Source: Lachnospiraceae bacterium (GTDB lineage Bacteria > Bacillota > Clostridia > Lachnospirales > Lachnospiraceae). Taken from it: a stretch of 41,036 nucleotides of DNA. Of this stretch, positions 24,728 to 33,253 are shown piece by piece; position 1 is the stretch's first letter, and each line of letters starts with the position of its first letter. The translations under genes were made by a program, and so were the position numbers. The notes under the pieces are model-generated. The model saw nothing but the letters and a program-made list of their open reading frames with translations. It was not told the DNA's origin and did not search any database. The stretch is taken from NCBI GenBank assembly GCA_024685495.1, contig JAIKVT010000150.1:1-41036 (forward strand), written 5' to 3'.

Positions 24728-26050
24728 ATGGTTAAGACAGAGTACGGTTTGGTAGAAGGCTTTAAACGAGGAGGATGCACAATTTATCAAGGCATTCCGT
24801 ACGCGAAACCGCCTATTGGAAGGCTTGCGTTTAAACATCCTGTTAAATGTGACAGCTGGTCGGGAGTCCTTAAGGCAGACCATGGTAGTAAGAACCCAAT
24901 ACAACCTCTGGAAGGTTTTGGTGTAGGTAATAATGGTTTAGATTGTTTGTATCTTAATATTTTTGTCCCTGATAAAAAAGGTGACGAGAAGTTACCTGTT
25001 ATGTTCTGGATATTTGGAGGCGCATATGTGCAGGGGGCGGCAGGAGCAGTTGAAGAAGGCTCTAATATTCTTGCCTACAATCTTGAACGTTTCGCTGTTG
25101 AAAGTAATACTGTAGTGGTATCTGTTAATTATCGACTTGGTATATATGGCTTCCTCAATCTTAACAGTTTAAACAGTAATTTTGATATTAATAACGGTCT
25201 GCATGATCAACTTATGGCACTTCAATTTGTTAATGATAATATTGAAGCTTTTGGCGGAGACTCTAATAATATAACAGTGTTTGGTGAATCAGCTGGAGCC
25301 GGAAGTACACTTGCTTTAATGAGTATGGACAAAGCAAAAGGACTTTTTCATAAGGCAATAGTTCAATCTGCACCTGTAGATCATGTCTTCACATATAGAG
25401 AGAGTGCAAAATATGCCAGACTGTTTCTAAAAATAGCAGGTATTCATAAGGCGTCTGATTTACTTAATATGTCTCAAAAACAACTTGATTATAGTTTTAA
25501 AATGTTTTCGAATATATTAAGAGCCCAAACAGAAATTCGATGCCCGTTTTCTCCTATAATTGATGGAGTTGATCTTGTAGATGAACCAAAGAAATTAGCT
25601 GTGAAATCTAACATTTCAATGTTAATTGGTAATACTAAGAATGAAGGTGCACTTTTCACAAGGAATATGCCGACATTTGTGATGCCGATTGTAGCACCTT
25701 TATTGGGTCTAAAATTAAAGCCTGATGCAGATACCTTCAGACAACGTGTTATCAATGCTTTGACTCGTAAAGTGTTTATTGAACCACAGATGGAAATTCT
25801 TAACGATTATAAAGGAAAAGTTTACAAATATGTGTATCAATATGTGGTAAAAGGTTCGAAATTAGGAAGTTTTCACGGCAGTGAAGTGTTTATCATGTTT
25901 GGTGCAAAGGAAACTTTTGATGGTCTTAAGATAGAAAAAGATGATGAGATAGGAGCTTTAATGCGACGTATCTGGGGTAAATTTGCAACAACAGGCAATC
26001 CGGGATGGGAGGAATATTCACCGGGGGCCAATACATTTGTTATCGGATAA
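24728..26050 (+). CDS. Type B carboxylesterase (alpha/beta hydrolase)
   Basis: An ester hydrolase of the cholinesterase/para-nitrobenzyl esterase family. Family marks are YQGIPYAKPPIGRLAFK, DCLYLNIFVP, an oxyanion-hole segment FGGAYVQGA, the nucleophile elbow FGESAGAGS and a C-terminal HGSEVFIMFG that supplies the catalytic histidine. At 440 residues it is shorter than the 490-550 typical of the family. No signal peptide is seen, so it is likely cytoplasmic. I prefer the ATG at 24728 (AAAAAGGA 8 bases upstream, conserved start) to the track's 24701, which lies inside desulfoferrodoxin. Substrate unknown. Confidence 0.9.
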   Translation: MVKTEYGLVEGFKRGGCTIYQGIPYAKPPIGRLAFKHPVKCDSWSGVLKADHGSKNPIQPLEGFGVGNNGLDCLYLNIFVPDKKGDEKLPVMFWIFGGAYVQGAAGAVEEGSNILAYNLERFAVESNTVVVSVNYRLGIYGFLNLNSLNSNFDINNGLHDQLMALQFVNDNIEAFGGDSNNITVFGESAGAGSTLALMSMDKAKGLFHKAIVQSAPVDHVFTYRESAKYARLFLKIAGIHKASDLLNMSQKQLDYSFKMFSNILRAQTEIRCPFSPIIDGVDLVDEPKKLAVKSNISMLIGNTKNEGALFTRNMPTFVMPIVAPLLGLKLKPDADTFRQRVINALTRKVFIEPQMEILNDYKGKVYKYVYQYVVKGSKLGSFHGSEVFIMFGAKETFDGLKIEKDDEIGALMRRIWGKFATTGNPGWEEYSPGANTFVIG

Positions 26051-26057
26051 TATATTA

Positions 26058-26086
26058 CTGCATCGCGGGAAGCGGTGCAGTTTTTT
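26058..26086 (+). terminator. Intrinsic terminator after the carboxylesterase
   Basis: CTGCATCGC and GCGGTGCAG form a 9-bp stem (one G-T pair) around GGGAA, followed by TTTTTT. Confidence 0.92.
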
Positions 26087-26271
26087 AATTGCTATATTGA
26101 CGAATTCTTGGCTTTTAAGTATAATCAATAAGTACTTAATCTTATTTCTTTGATTTATCAGGATTTATTTGGCTTGGATTATTTGTTCGAGTTGGATAAT
26201 TTATCTTATGTCCATATATTCGGACACGTTATCATATATAATTGTTAATATAGTGTTGCAGGAGAGTGTGT

Positions 26272-26355
26272 ATGATTATGCGCTCGGTACAACGAACAAA
26301 TTATAGAACAAAAATCGAACAAATTTTCGATTTTTCTATTGACAACACTTCATAA
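26272..26355 (+). CDS. Possible 27-residue ORF in the recA regulatory region
   Basis: ATG at 26272 has GGAGAG about 5 bases upstream and reads MIMRSVQRTNYRTKIEQIFD then FSIDNTS before TAA. It overlaps two LexA-box-like sites and the recA -35 box. It may be chance, or a small leader peptide expressed from an upstream promoter. Too short for the ORF track and no homologue is known to me. Confidence 0.25.
   Translation: MIMRSVQRTNYRTKIEQIFDFSIDNTS
26293..26329 (+). promoter_or_regulatory. Two LexA-box-like half or near-consensus sites upstream of recA
   Basis: CGAACAAATTATAG (26293-26306, a half site) and CGAACAAATTTTCG (26316-26329, one base from CGAAC-N4-GTTCG) lie just before the -35 box of recA. 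Together with the perfect downstream box they suggest multi-site SOS repression. Confidence 0.6.
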
Positions 26356-26367
26356 GTAGTATATTAT
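26339..26367 (+). promoter_or_regulatory. recA promoter
   Basis: TTGACA, a 17-base spacer and TATTAT. A perfect LexA box follows at the expected transcription start region. Confidence 0.75.
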
Positions 26368-26380
26368 AATTTCAGTTAGA

Positions 26381-26394
26381 CGAACAACTGTTCG
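26381..26394 (+). promoter_or_regulatory. LexA (SOS) box of recA
   Basis: CGAACAACTGTTCG matches the Gram-positive LexA consensus CGAAC-N4-GTTCG fully. It lies between the -10 region and the ribosome binding site, so LexA bound here would block transcription. Confidence 0.9.
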
Positions 26395-26409
26395 CAGAAG
26401 GAGAGAATT

Positions 26410-27498
26410 ATGGCGAAAGAAGATAAGTTGAAAGCCCTTGAAGCGGCGATATTACAGATTGAGAAGCAGTATGGTAAGGGCTCTGTAATGAAATTAGGAG
26501 ACACTTCATCATCTATGAAGGTAGAGACGGTACCAACCGGATCGATAAGTCTTGATATAGCATTAGGACAAGGTGGACTTCCTAAGGGAAGAATCGTAGA
26601 GATATATGGTCCTGAGTCTTCAGGTAAGACAACTGTAGCGTTACATGCAGTGTCTGAAGTTCAGAAGCGTGGAGGAATTGCAGGTTTTATTGATGCTGAG
26701 CATGCTTTAGACCCTGTATATGCTAAGAATATTGGAGTAGATATAGATAATTTATATATTTCTCAGCCTGATAACGGTGAGCAGGCATTAGAGATTGCTG
26801 AGACAATGGTTAGATCTAATGCTGTTGATATAGTAATAGTCGATTCTGTTGCTGCACTTGTTCCTAAAGCAGAGATTGACGGTGAGATGGGTGATGCACA
26901 TGTAGGTTTGCAAGCAAGACTTATGTCTCAGGCTTTAAGAAAACTTACGGCAGTCATTTCAAGAAGTAATTGTATAGTTATTTTTATTAACCAGCTTCGT
27001 GAGAAGGTTGGTATTATGTTTGGTAGTCCCGAGACGACTACAGGTGGACGTGCTCTTAAGTTCTATTCATCAGTAAGACTTGATGTAAGAAGAATAGAAT
27101 CTTTGAAGCAGCAAGGTGAAGTTATAGGTAACAGAACAAGAATTAAGGTAGTTAAGAATAAGATTGCGCCACCGTTTAAGGAAGCTGAATTTGATATTAT
27201 GTTCGGTAAAGGAATCTCTAAAGAAGGAGATATACTTGATATGGCTGCAGACCTTGATATTATTAATAAATCAGGCGCATGGTATGCTTATAACGGTGAG
27301 AAGATAGGTCAGGGACGTGAGAATGCTAAGAAGTATTTAGCAGATAATCCTGCGGTATACGAAGAAGTAGAGAAGAAAGTAAGAACTCATTATAATCTTG
27401 ATGGTGATAATGAAGATACGAAGGAAGCTGATGAAGCCAAGGATAAGGCTAAGCCCCAATCAGAACCTTCTGCAGATAAGAAGCCAAGCGCTAAGTAA
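26410..27498 (+). CDS. recA: Recombinase RecA
   Basis: The strand-exchange protein of homologous recombination and co-protease for LexA in the SOS response. Walker A GPESSGKT is at residues 67-74; [19 protein letters not shown] and the L2 loop region with [19 protein letters not shown] are intact. The acidic, Lys/Asp/Ser-rich C-terminal tail (from about 335) is typical. 362 residues. AAGGAGAG precedes the ATG. Regulation is directly visible as a LexA box in the 5' untranslated region. recX follows after 5 bases. Confidence 0.98.
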   Translation: MAKEDKLKALEAAILQIEKQYGKGSVMKLGDTSSSMKVETVPTGSISLDIALGQGGLPKGRIVEIYGPESSGKTTVALHAVSEVQKRGGIAGFIDAEHALDPVYAKNIGVDIDNLYISQPDNGEQALEIAETMVRSNAVDIVIVDSVAALVPKAEIDGEMGDAHVGLQARLMSQALRKLTAVISRSNCIVIFINQLREKVGIMFGSPETTTGGRALKFYSSVRLDVRRIESLKQQGEVIGNRTRIKVVKNKIAPPFKEAEFDIMFGKGISKEGDILDMAADLDIINKSGAWYAYNGEKIGQGRENAKKYLADNPAVYEEVEKKVRTHYNLDGDNEDTKEADEAKDKAKPQSEPSADKKPSAK

Positions 27499-27503
27499 AC
27501 CTT

Positions 27504-28091
27504 ATGATTGTAACTAATATTGAATATCACACCAAAACCAAAGTGAAAGTCTCTCTCGATAATCGGGAGGACTTTCAACTTTATAGGGGCGAAATAAAAA
27601 AATATGGCATAGAAGAAGGCGTAGAATTAACTAACTATGATGAGATATTAAGAGAGACTTTAATTCCAAGAGCAAAAAAACGAACAATGCATCTTTTAGC
27701 AAAGATGGATAGAACTAAAGCTGATATTACTAAGAAACTCAGAGATAATGGATATCCGGCTGAAGCTATTGCAGAAGCTATAGCATTTGTTGAATCTTAT
27801 GATTATATTAATGATTTAAGATATGCATATATGTATGTAAGGAATTATCGAACTACCCGCTCTCGTAATCGTATAATGCAAGATATGTATCGTAAGGGAC
27901 TTAACAGAGATATAATTAACGATGCAATTGATAAGGAATATACTACGAATGAAGAAGATTTAATAAATATGTATATTCGAAAGCGTAATTTCAATCATGA
28001 GAGTGCTACTATTAAAGATAAAGAAAAGATGTGTCGATTTCTGCTTGGGAAAGGATTTGAGATTGATATGATTCATAAGGCGTTAATGTAG
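27504..28091 (+). CDS. recX: Regulatory protein RecX
   Basis: A RecA modulator that binds the nucleoprotein filament. The protein is built of three-helix repeats with the RecX pattern: AKKRTMHLLAKMDRTKADIT, then KKLRDNGYPAEAIAEAIAFV and YINDLRYAYMYVRNYRTTRS; the C-terminal repeat ends MCRFLLGKGFEIDMIHKAL. 195 residues. Its placement 5 bases after recA supports co-transcription and SOS control. No separate ribosome binding site is strong (AAGTAAACCTT). Confidence 0.9.
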   Translation: MIVTNIEYHTKTKVKVSLDNREDFQLYRGEIKKYGIEEGVELTNYDEILRETLIPRAKKRTMHLLAKMDRTKADITKKLRDNGYPAEAIAEAIAFVESYDYINDLRYAYMYVRNYRTTRSRNRIMQDMYRKGLNRDIINDAIDKEYTTNEEDLINMYIRKRNFNHESATIKDKEKMCRFLLGKGFEIDMIHKALM

Positions 28092-28168
28092 CAGACTTTT
28101 TACAAGTGTAATCTGATTCAATGTAGGATTACATATCATAGCTGTATTTGGCTGTATTTTGATTGAGG

Positions 28169-28197
28169 TTGACATCTTTTGGCACAAAGGGTAGAAT
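28169..28197 (+). promoter_or_regulatory. Strong sigma-A promoter of rny
   Basis: A consensus TTGACA, an exact 17-base spacer and TAGAAT lie about 80 bases before the rny start. Confidence 0.85.
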
Positions 28198-28275
28198 AGA
28201 TATGTTGTAATTTATGACAAAATGATTTTGCTTATGTTATATGTACAATGAAAATTTAATAAAGGAGGTGCTCTT

Positions 28276-29838
28276 GTGTCAATGATTATTATTACACTTA
28301 TTATTGCCGTTGTAGCGATAATTCTTGCGATAGTATGTACAGTTGTAGTTTCTAAGAATATACAGAAGAAAGAAGCTGCTAATAAAATTGACAGTGCTGA
28401 GAATAAAGCTCGTGAAATTATAGATGACGCCGTTAAGACAGCTGAATCTAAGAAACGTGAAGCTTTAATCGAAGCTAAAGAAGACGCTCTCAAACAGAAG
28501 AATGAGCTCGATAAAGAGATTCGTGAACGTAGATCAGAAATACAGAGAAATGAGAATAGAATTGCTCAAAAAGAAGAAAATCTTGATAGAAAGCTCAATC
28601 AGCTGGAGAAGAGAGAGCGAGACTTGTCATCGCGAGAAGGACAGCTTAACAAAGACAAAGAAGAAGTGGCGAAATTAAATCAACAAAGAGTACAGGAACT
28701 GGAGAGAATCTCAGGTTTAACCTCCTCACAAGCAAAAGAACAATTACTACAAACTGTTGAAGATGATGTGAAAATTGATGCTGCCAAGCTCATTCAAGAG
28801 ACTATGGCGCAAGCAAAAGATGAAGCGAATAAGAAAGCTCGTGATATTGTGATTACAGCCATTCAAAAATGTGCTGCCGATCATGTGTCAGAGTCTTCAA
28901 TTTCAGTTGTTCCTTTACCAAGTGATGATATGAAAGGTCGTATTATTGGTCGTGAAGGAAGAAATATTCGTACACTAGAAACAATGACCGGTGTAGAACT
29001 TATAATTGATGATACGCCGGAAGCAGTAGTTTTATCTGCTTTTGATCCTGTGCGACGCGAAATTGCTCGTGTGGCATTAGAGAAGTTAATAGTAGATGGT
29101 AGAATTCATCCTGCTCGTATTGAAGAGATGGTTGAAAAAGCTACAAAAGAAGTTGAAACGAACATTAGAGAAGAAGGTGAAGCTGCAACCTTAGAGGTTG
29201 GTGTTAACGGTGTTAGTCCTGAACTTGTTAAATTACTTGGTCGTATGAAGTATCGTACAAGTTTTGGTCAGAACGCTTTAAAGCATTCTATTGAAGTTGC
29301 TCATTTATCAGGTTTGTTAGCTGCGGAGTTAGGACTTGATGTTAGAGTTGCTAAGAGAGCAGGATTACTTCATGATATTGGTAAATCAATAGACCATGAA
29401 GAAGGAGCGCAAGGCTCTCATGTTCAGATTGGTGCAGATCTTTGTAGGAAATACAAAGAATCACCTACCATTATCAATGCTGTAGAAGCACATCATGGAG
29501 ATGTAGAACCGGAGACTTTAATTGCATGTATAGTTCAGGCTGCTGATGCTATTTCAGCCGCTAGACCGGGTGCAAGAAGAGAGACTTTGGAAGCTTATTC
29601 TCAAAGATTACAACAGTTAGAAGAGATTACCAACGACTTTAAGGGCGTTGAGAAGTCTTTTGCTATTCAGGCAGGTAGAGAGGTTCGTGTAATGGTTGTT
29701 CCTGATCAGGTAAGTGATTCTGATATGGTTATAATGGCCAGAGACATTTCTAAGAGAATCGAATCCGAGATGGATTATCCCGGACAGATTAAGGTCAATA
29801 TTATCAGAGAATCCAGAGTTACTGATTACGCGAAATAG
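28276..29838 (+). CDS. rny: Ribonuclease Y
   Basis: The membrane-anchored endoribonuclease that starts mRNA decay in many Firmicutes. Order of parts: N-terminal transmembrane helix ([20 protein letters not shown]), a long coiled coil to about residue 200, a KH RNA-binding domain with [12 protein letters not shown] at 221-232, and an HD phosphohydrolase domain with LLHDIGKS (His366, Asp367). 520 residues, normal length. The start is GTG, 7 bases after AGGAGG; a possible ATG two codons later is too far from the site. Confidence 0.97.
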   Translation: MSMIIITLIIAVVAIILAIVCTVVVSKNIQKKEAANKIDSAENKAREIIDDAVKTAESKKREALIEAKEDALKQKNELDKEIRERRSEIQRNENRIAQKEENLDRKLNQLEKRERDLSSREGQLNKDKEEVAKLNQQRVQELERISGLTSSQAKEQLLQTVEDDVKIDAAKLIQETMAQAKDEANKKARDIVITAIQKCAADHVSESSISVVPLPSDDMKGRIIGREGRNIRTLETMTGVELIIDDTPEAVVLSAFDPVRREIARVALEKLIVDGRIHPARIEEMVEKATKEVETNIREEGEAATLEVGVNGVSPELVKLLGRMKYRTSFGQNALKHSIEVAHLSGLLAAELGLDVRVAKRAGLLHDIGKSIDHEEGAQGSHVQIGADLCRKYKESPTIINAVEAHHGDVEPETLIACIVQAADAISAARPGARRETLEAYSQRLQQLEEITNDFKGVEKSFAIQAGREVRVMVVPDQVSDSDMVIMARDISKRIESEMDYPGQIKVNIIRESRVTDYAK

Positions 29839-29857
29839 ATTGATTTTACGCGAAATA
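29824..29857. repeat. 20-bp-period duplication of the rny 3' end
   Basis: TTACGCGAAATA occurs at 29826-29837, where it spans most of the last rny codons and the stop, and again at 29846-29857, both preceded by GATT. Confidence 0.7.
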
Positions 29858-29859
29858 TT

Positions 29860-29890
29860 ATCGGCTGCATGAATTGCAGCCGATTTTTTT
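29860..29890 (+). terminator. Intrinsic terminator after rny
   Basis: ATCGGCTGCA and TGCAGCCGAT form a perfect 10-bp stem around TGAAT, followed by TTTTTT. Confidence 0.95.
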
Positions 29891-29925
29891 ATTGTATTAT
29901 AGTTTAATTGCATCTTAATTCAGTA

Positions 29926-29970
29926 CACATTAATACATTGCACATTAATACATTGCACATTAATACATTG
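29926..29970. repeat. Three perfect 15-bp tandem repeats
   Basis: CACATTAATACATTG is repeated three times without a mismatch upstream of the Nudix hydrolase gene, with a decayed copy on either side. Confidence 0.95.
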
Positions 29971-30014
29971 CATTTTAATTTATGAATTATAATCGTTATT
30001 ATGGAGGAATTAAT

Positions 30015-30557
30015 ATGGATCACGTAGTAGTTGAAAAAAGAAATTTAATCCATAAAGGAGCTATTGTTGATATATATCAGGATGAAATGTTACTTCCTAA
30101 TGGAAGTCATGAACTCTGGGATTATATAGAACATAGAATGGGGGCGGCTTGTGTTTTGCCTGTTTTAGATAATGGTAAAATTGTTATGGTAAAGCAATAT
30201 CGTCATGCACTTGATCGTTATACAATCGAAGTGCCTGCCGGCTCGCGTGATTCAACTACAGAAGATACTCTTATATGCGCTAAAAGAGAATTAGAGGAAG
30301 AGACAGGGTATCATTCTGATAATATTACATTTCTTTTATCATTAAAGACTACAGTTGCTTTTTGTAACGAGTCTATTGATGTATATCTTGCAAAAGATTT
30401 AAAGCCCGGAAAGCAACATCTTGATGAAGCAGAGAATATTAATGTAATAGAATACGAACTAGATGAGCTTCTTGATATGATTTATAGTGGTAAATTACAA
30501 GACTCTAAGACTGTATCTGCTATTTTAGCTTATGCCGTTAAGGTTAAACAAGGATAG
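30015..30557 (+). CDS. Nudix hydrolase, ADP-ribose pyrophosphatase-like
   Basis: A 180-residue Nudix protein of the ADP-sugar pyrophosphatase type, expected to cleave ADP-ribose to AMP and ribose-5-phosphate. The Nudix box is seen as GSRDSTTEDTLICAK followed by RELEEETGY, with one extra residue between the first Gly and Glu compared with the common spacing. VVEKRNLIHKGAIVDIYQDE and MVKQYRHALDRYTIEVPAGS are typical of the ADP-ribose subfamily. I chose the ATG at 30015 (GGAGGA about 7 bases before) over the track's 29982, which lacks a ribosome binding site. It converges with aroE with only 16 bases between. Confidence 0.88.
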   Translation: MDHVVVEKRNLIHKGAIVDIYQDEMLLPNGSHELWDYIEHRMGAACVLPVLDNGKIVMVKQYRHALDRYTIEVPAGSRDSTTEDTLICAKRELEEETGYHSDNITFLLSLKTTVAFCNESIDVYLAKDLKPGKQHLDEAENINVIEYELDELLDMIYSGKLQDSKTVSAILAYAVKVKQG

Positions 30558-30573
30558 TGATTACAAATAATAA

Positions 30574-31431
30574 TTAATCAAAGTATTTTTGCTTAACTTC
30601 TTCTACAGGCATGTCTTTATTTGTCCAGAGTTTGAAGCTTCGTGCACCTTGATAAAGAAGCATATATTTGCCATTGATATATTTACAGCCGCATTCTTTG
30701 GCGTCTTTAAGTAGCATTGTCATCTCAGGTTCATATATAAGATCGCAGACAATAAGAGATGGTCTAAGCATTGATTTGTCTATTAAAGTGTTGTTGCTTG
30801 TCATTCCAACGGGTGTGGCATTAATAAGTATGTCATGATTATTAATTGCATTTTTCAACGCAGATCTATCTTCGATATCTATAACTTCAACTACACAATT
30901 AGTCTCAGATGACACATTTTCTGCAAAAGCTTTCACATCATTAATGGTTTTGTTGAATCGTTTAGCTATTGTTATTTTTTTTGCCTTATCAATAGCACAT
31001 TTTGTAATTATAGATTTTGCGGCTCCGCCGGCACCCAGAATCAAAATCTTTTTTTTCGGAATTTCTACATCTATTTCTTTTAAAGAATCAATGAATCCCG
31101 CACCGTCAGTGGTATATCCCCATAATTTATCATTTTTTCGAACAATGGTATTAACAGCACCTGACAGACGGGATGTAATATCAAGTTCATCTAAATATTT
31201 TATAATGCCTGTTTTAAGAGGCATGGTCAGATTTGCACCAAGAAAATCGTCACTTCGAATGTAACTTGTTACAGAATCAATATTGTCAAGCGCTATATCG
31301 ACAGCAGAGTATGTTGCATCAACGCCAAGCTTATCAAAACTATAATTATGCATTTTCGGGGAAATGCTATGAGATACGGGAGAACCGAATAAATAAGCTT
31401 TTTTTGTATTTAAAGTATTTTTTTCTTGCAT
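30574..31431 (-). CDS. aroE: Shikimate dehydrogenase
   Basis: Reduces 3-dehydroshikimate to shikimate with NADPH in the chorismate pathway. Substrate-binding motifs SPVSHSISPKMHN and ANLTMPLK (with the catalytic Lys) and SGAVNTI, the cofactor motif ILGAGGAAKSI, TTDGAGF with the catalytic Asp, and NATPVGM are all seen. 285 residues. AAAGGAA lies 8 bases before the start. It is divergent from aroD, sharing a 150-base control region, and convergent with the Nudix gene with no terminator visible between them. Confidence 0.96.
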   Translation of the reverse strand: MQEKNTLNTKKAYLFGSPVSHSISPKMHNYSFDKLGVDATYSAVDIALDNIDSVTSYIRSDDFLGANLTMPLKTGIIKYLDELDITSRLSGAVNTIVRKNDKLWGYTTDGAGFIDSLKEIDVEIPKKKILILGAGGAAKSIITKCAIDKAKKITIAKRFNKTINDVKAFAENVSSETNCVVEVIDIEDRSALKNAINNHDILINATPVGMTSNNTLIDKSMLRPSLIVCDLIYEPEMTMLLKDAKECGCKYINGKYMLLYQGARSFKLWTNKDMPVEEVKQKYFD

Positions 31432-31581
31432 TATAGAATTCCTTTCAATTATTTTTTATAAAAGCAACTTGAAAATGTAGTGGCTTGATAAAAAAATGTT
31501 ATTTAAATTTACTATAATTTTTATGTGGAATATGATACCATAATTTCGTTAATGAACAAAGTCTAATATATGAGGTATATT

Positions 31582-32319
31582 ATGAGAGTAAAGAATATTG
31601 ATATAGAGAACTTCAAGCCGATTGTGTGTGTGCCAATCGTTGACAATACAGTTGCCAGAAGTCTTGAGACGGCTCGTGTCTTAGCTTTAAGAAAGGTTCC
31701 CGTAATAGAATGGCGCTTAGATTATTTAAAAGAGCTTAATGATAAAGACGCCATTATTAACGGATTAAAAGAATTTTCTGCGATATGTAAGGATAATGTT
31801 ACTATAGCAACTATCAGAACAAAGGCTCAGGGAGGGTTATCTTCATTTAATGAGTCGGAGATGGAATTGTATCTTTCTCTTATTGCTAATAATAAATGTG
31901 TTGACTTTATTGATGTAGAATATTTTACATATGAAAGACCTAAGAAGCTTATAGACAGTCTTAAATCTCTTGGAGCTAATGTAATTTGTTCAAATCATGA
32001 TTTTGAGGAAACACCTGAAGATGAGATGATTCTTACTCTGCTTGAAGAGATGGATTGTAGTGCCTGTGACGGCGTTAAAATGGCTGTTATGCCTTCTAAC
32101 AGTACTGATGTGACGAGGTTTATGGATGTATGTAATTCATTTGCGGTAGAGACAAAGAAACTTTTTATATCCATGTCTATGGGAGAGTTGGGTAAAGTTA
32201 GCCGATTAGCGGGAAATGTTACGGGATCATGTATAACATACGGTGCATATAATAAGACTTCTGCGCCCGGACAAATGGATTATAAGAAGCTAATGGAATA
32301 TATTGGCGAAGATGATTGA
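31582..32319 (+). CDS. aroD: 3-dehydroquinate dehydratase, type I
   Basis: Dehydrates 3-dehydroquinate to 3-dehydroshikimate through a Schiff base. EWRLDYL, TIRTKAQGG, the catalytic His in CSNHDFEETP and the Schiff-base Lys in DGVKMAVMP mark the type I (class I) enzyme. The end motif SAPGQMDY matches as well. I prefer the ATG at 31582 (TGAGGT about 6 bases upstream, 245 residues) to the track's 31570. With aroE divergent and aroK following, this is a shikimate-pathway cluster. Confidence 0.95.
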   Translation: MRVKNIDIENFKPIVCVPIVDNTVARSLETARVLALRKVPVIEWRLDYLKELNDKDAIINGLKEFSAICKDNVTIATIRTKAQGGLSSFNESEMELYLSLIANNKCVDFIDVEYFTYERPKKLIDSLKSLGANVICSNHDFEETPEDEMILTLLEEMDCSACDGVKMAVMPSNSTDVTRFMDVCNSFAVETKKLFISMSMGELGKVSRLAGNVTGSCITYGAYNKTSAPGQMDYKKLMEYIGEDD

Positions 32320-32322
32320 TAA

Positions 32323-32418
32323 AAAAAGATTTATTGCATAAGATAATTAATTTGAAAAAGATTTATTGCATAAGATGATTAATTTGAAAAAGATTCATTG
32401 CTGAAGATAATAAATTGG
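32323..32418. repeat. Three 32-bp tandem repeats between aroD and aroK
   Basis: Units at 32323-32354, 32355-32386 and 32387-32418 begin AAAAAGATTTATTGCATAAG. The first two differ by one base; the third has drifted and its end creates the GGAG ribosome binding site of aroK. Confidence 0.92.
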
Positions 32419-32428
32419 AGAAAATGAT

Positions 32429-32923
32429 ATGATTATATATTTGATAGGATTTATGGGTGTAGGAAAGACTACAGTCGGCACAAAACTTGCAGAAGATATG
32501 GGATACGAGTTTGTTGACACAGATGAGATGATTGAATCAAAAGAGGGTCTTATCATAAATGAAATCTTTGAACAAAAAGGAGAAGATTATTTCCGAAAGC
32601 TTGAGACTGACACGATTAAAGAATTAGTAAATAAAGATAATATCGTGGTCTCATGTGGTGGTGGAATTATTAAGAACAAGACTAATGTTCAACTTATGAA
32701 AGAGTCAGGTAGAGTAATCCTACTGGAGTCACCTGCAGAAGTGATTTATGAGCGTGTTAAGGATACTGATAATCGCCCCCTATTAAAAGGCAGAAATAAT
32801 ATAGACGGCATTAGGAGTCTTATTGAGGAAAGACAACCGCTATATAATATGGCATTTACAGATAGGGTAAATGCGGATGCAAAGCCTGCAAATGTAGTGG
32901 CAAAAATAAAAGAATTATTGTAA
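32429..32923 (+). CDS. aroK: Shikimate kinase
   Basis: Phosphorylates shikimate with ATP to shikimate-3-phosphate. P-loop GFMGVGKT at residues 7-14, the DTDEMIE substrate site, SCGGGII and the lid-region DNRPLLKGR are all in place. At 164 residues it is of normal length. Its ribosome binding site (TTGGAGAAAATGAT) is formed in the last unit of the upstream 32-bp repeats. It completes the aroE-aroD-aroK cluster and is followed by a terminator. Confidence 0.95.
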   Translation: MIIYLIGFMGVGKTTVGTKLAEDMGYEFVDTDEMIESKEGLIINEIFEQKGEDYFRKLETDTIKELVNKDNIVVSCGGGIIKNKTNVQLMKESGRVILLESPAEVIYERVKDTDNRPLLKGRNNIDGIRSLIEERQPLYNMAFTDRVNADAKPANVVAKIKELL

Positions 32924-32930
32924 GTAAAAG

Positions 32931-32956
32931 ACATGGTTTCAGACCATGTTTTTTTT
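32931..32956 (+). terminator. Intrinsic terminator after aroK
   Basis: ACATGGT and ACCATGT form a 7-bp stem around TTCAG, followed by a run of eight T residues. Confidence 0.9.
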
Positions 32957-33075
32957 GTTAATAATTTGTTAATAAAAAATTAATAATTTGTTAATTGATT
33001 TTTTATATTTAATATTATATATTGTTAACACGAAAAACGTATGCCAATTTTAAGTGAATAAAATGTAACATAGAC

Positions 33076-33123
33076 GAATAAATCTAACGGAGGTGTAGTA
33101 TGAGTAGATTTATTCTTTTTTAA
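33076..33123 (+). promoter_or_regulatory. Terminator-like hairpin showing a Shine-Dalgarno and AUG in its loop
   Basis: GAATAAATCTA (33076-33086) and TAGATTTATTC (33105-33115) form a perfect 11-bp stem followed by six T residues. The 18-nt loop holds GGAGGTG and an ATG 6 bases further, opening a seven-codon reading frame (MSRFILF, 33100-33123) whose stop lies in the T-tract. It lies upstream of the pilin-like cluster and may be a translation-sensitive attenuator. The rest of the 330-base gap is AT-rich with short direct repeats (TTAATAATTTGTTAAT) and no gene. Confidence 0.7.
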
Positions 33124-33145
33124 TGCATTTTTTTACATAATAAGA

Positions 33146-33174
33146 TTGGATTTGCTTTGATAAGTTCTTATATT
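33146..33174 (+). promoter_or_regulatory. Candidate promoter of the pilin-like cluster
   Basis: TTGGAT, a 17-base spacer and TATATT lie about 80 bases before the first gene of the cluster and downstream of the loop-SD hairpin. Confidence 0.5.
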
Positions 33175-33253
33175 CAGGGGTTAAGTCTAATCGTCTTTCA
33201 TTATGCAAAAGTATTTAATGCAATTCTAAACATTTTCTAAGAAAGGATACCCA

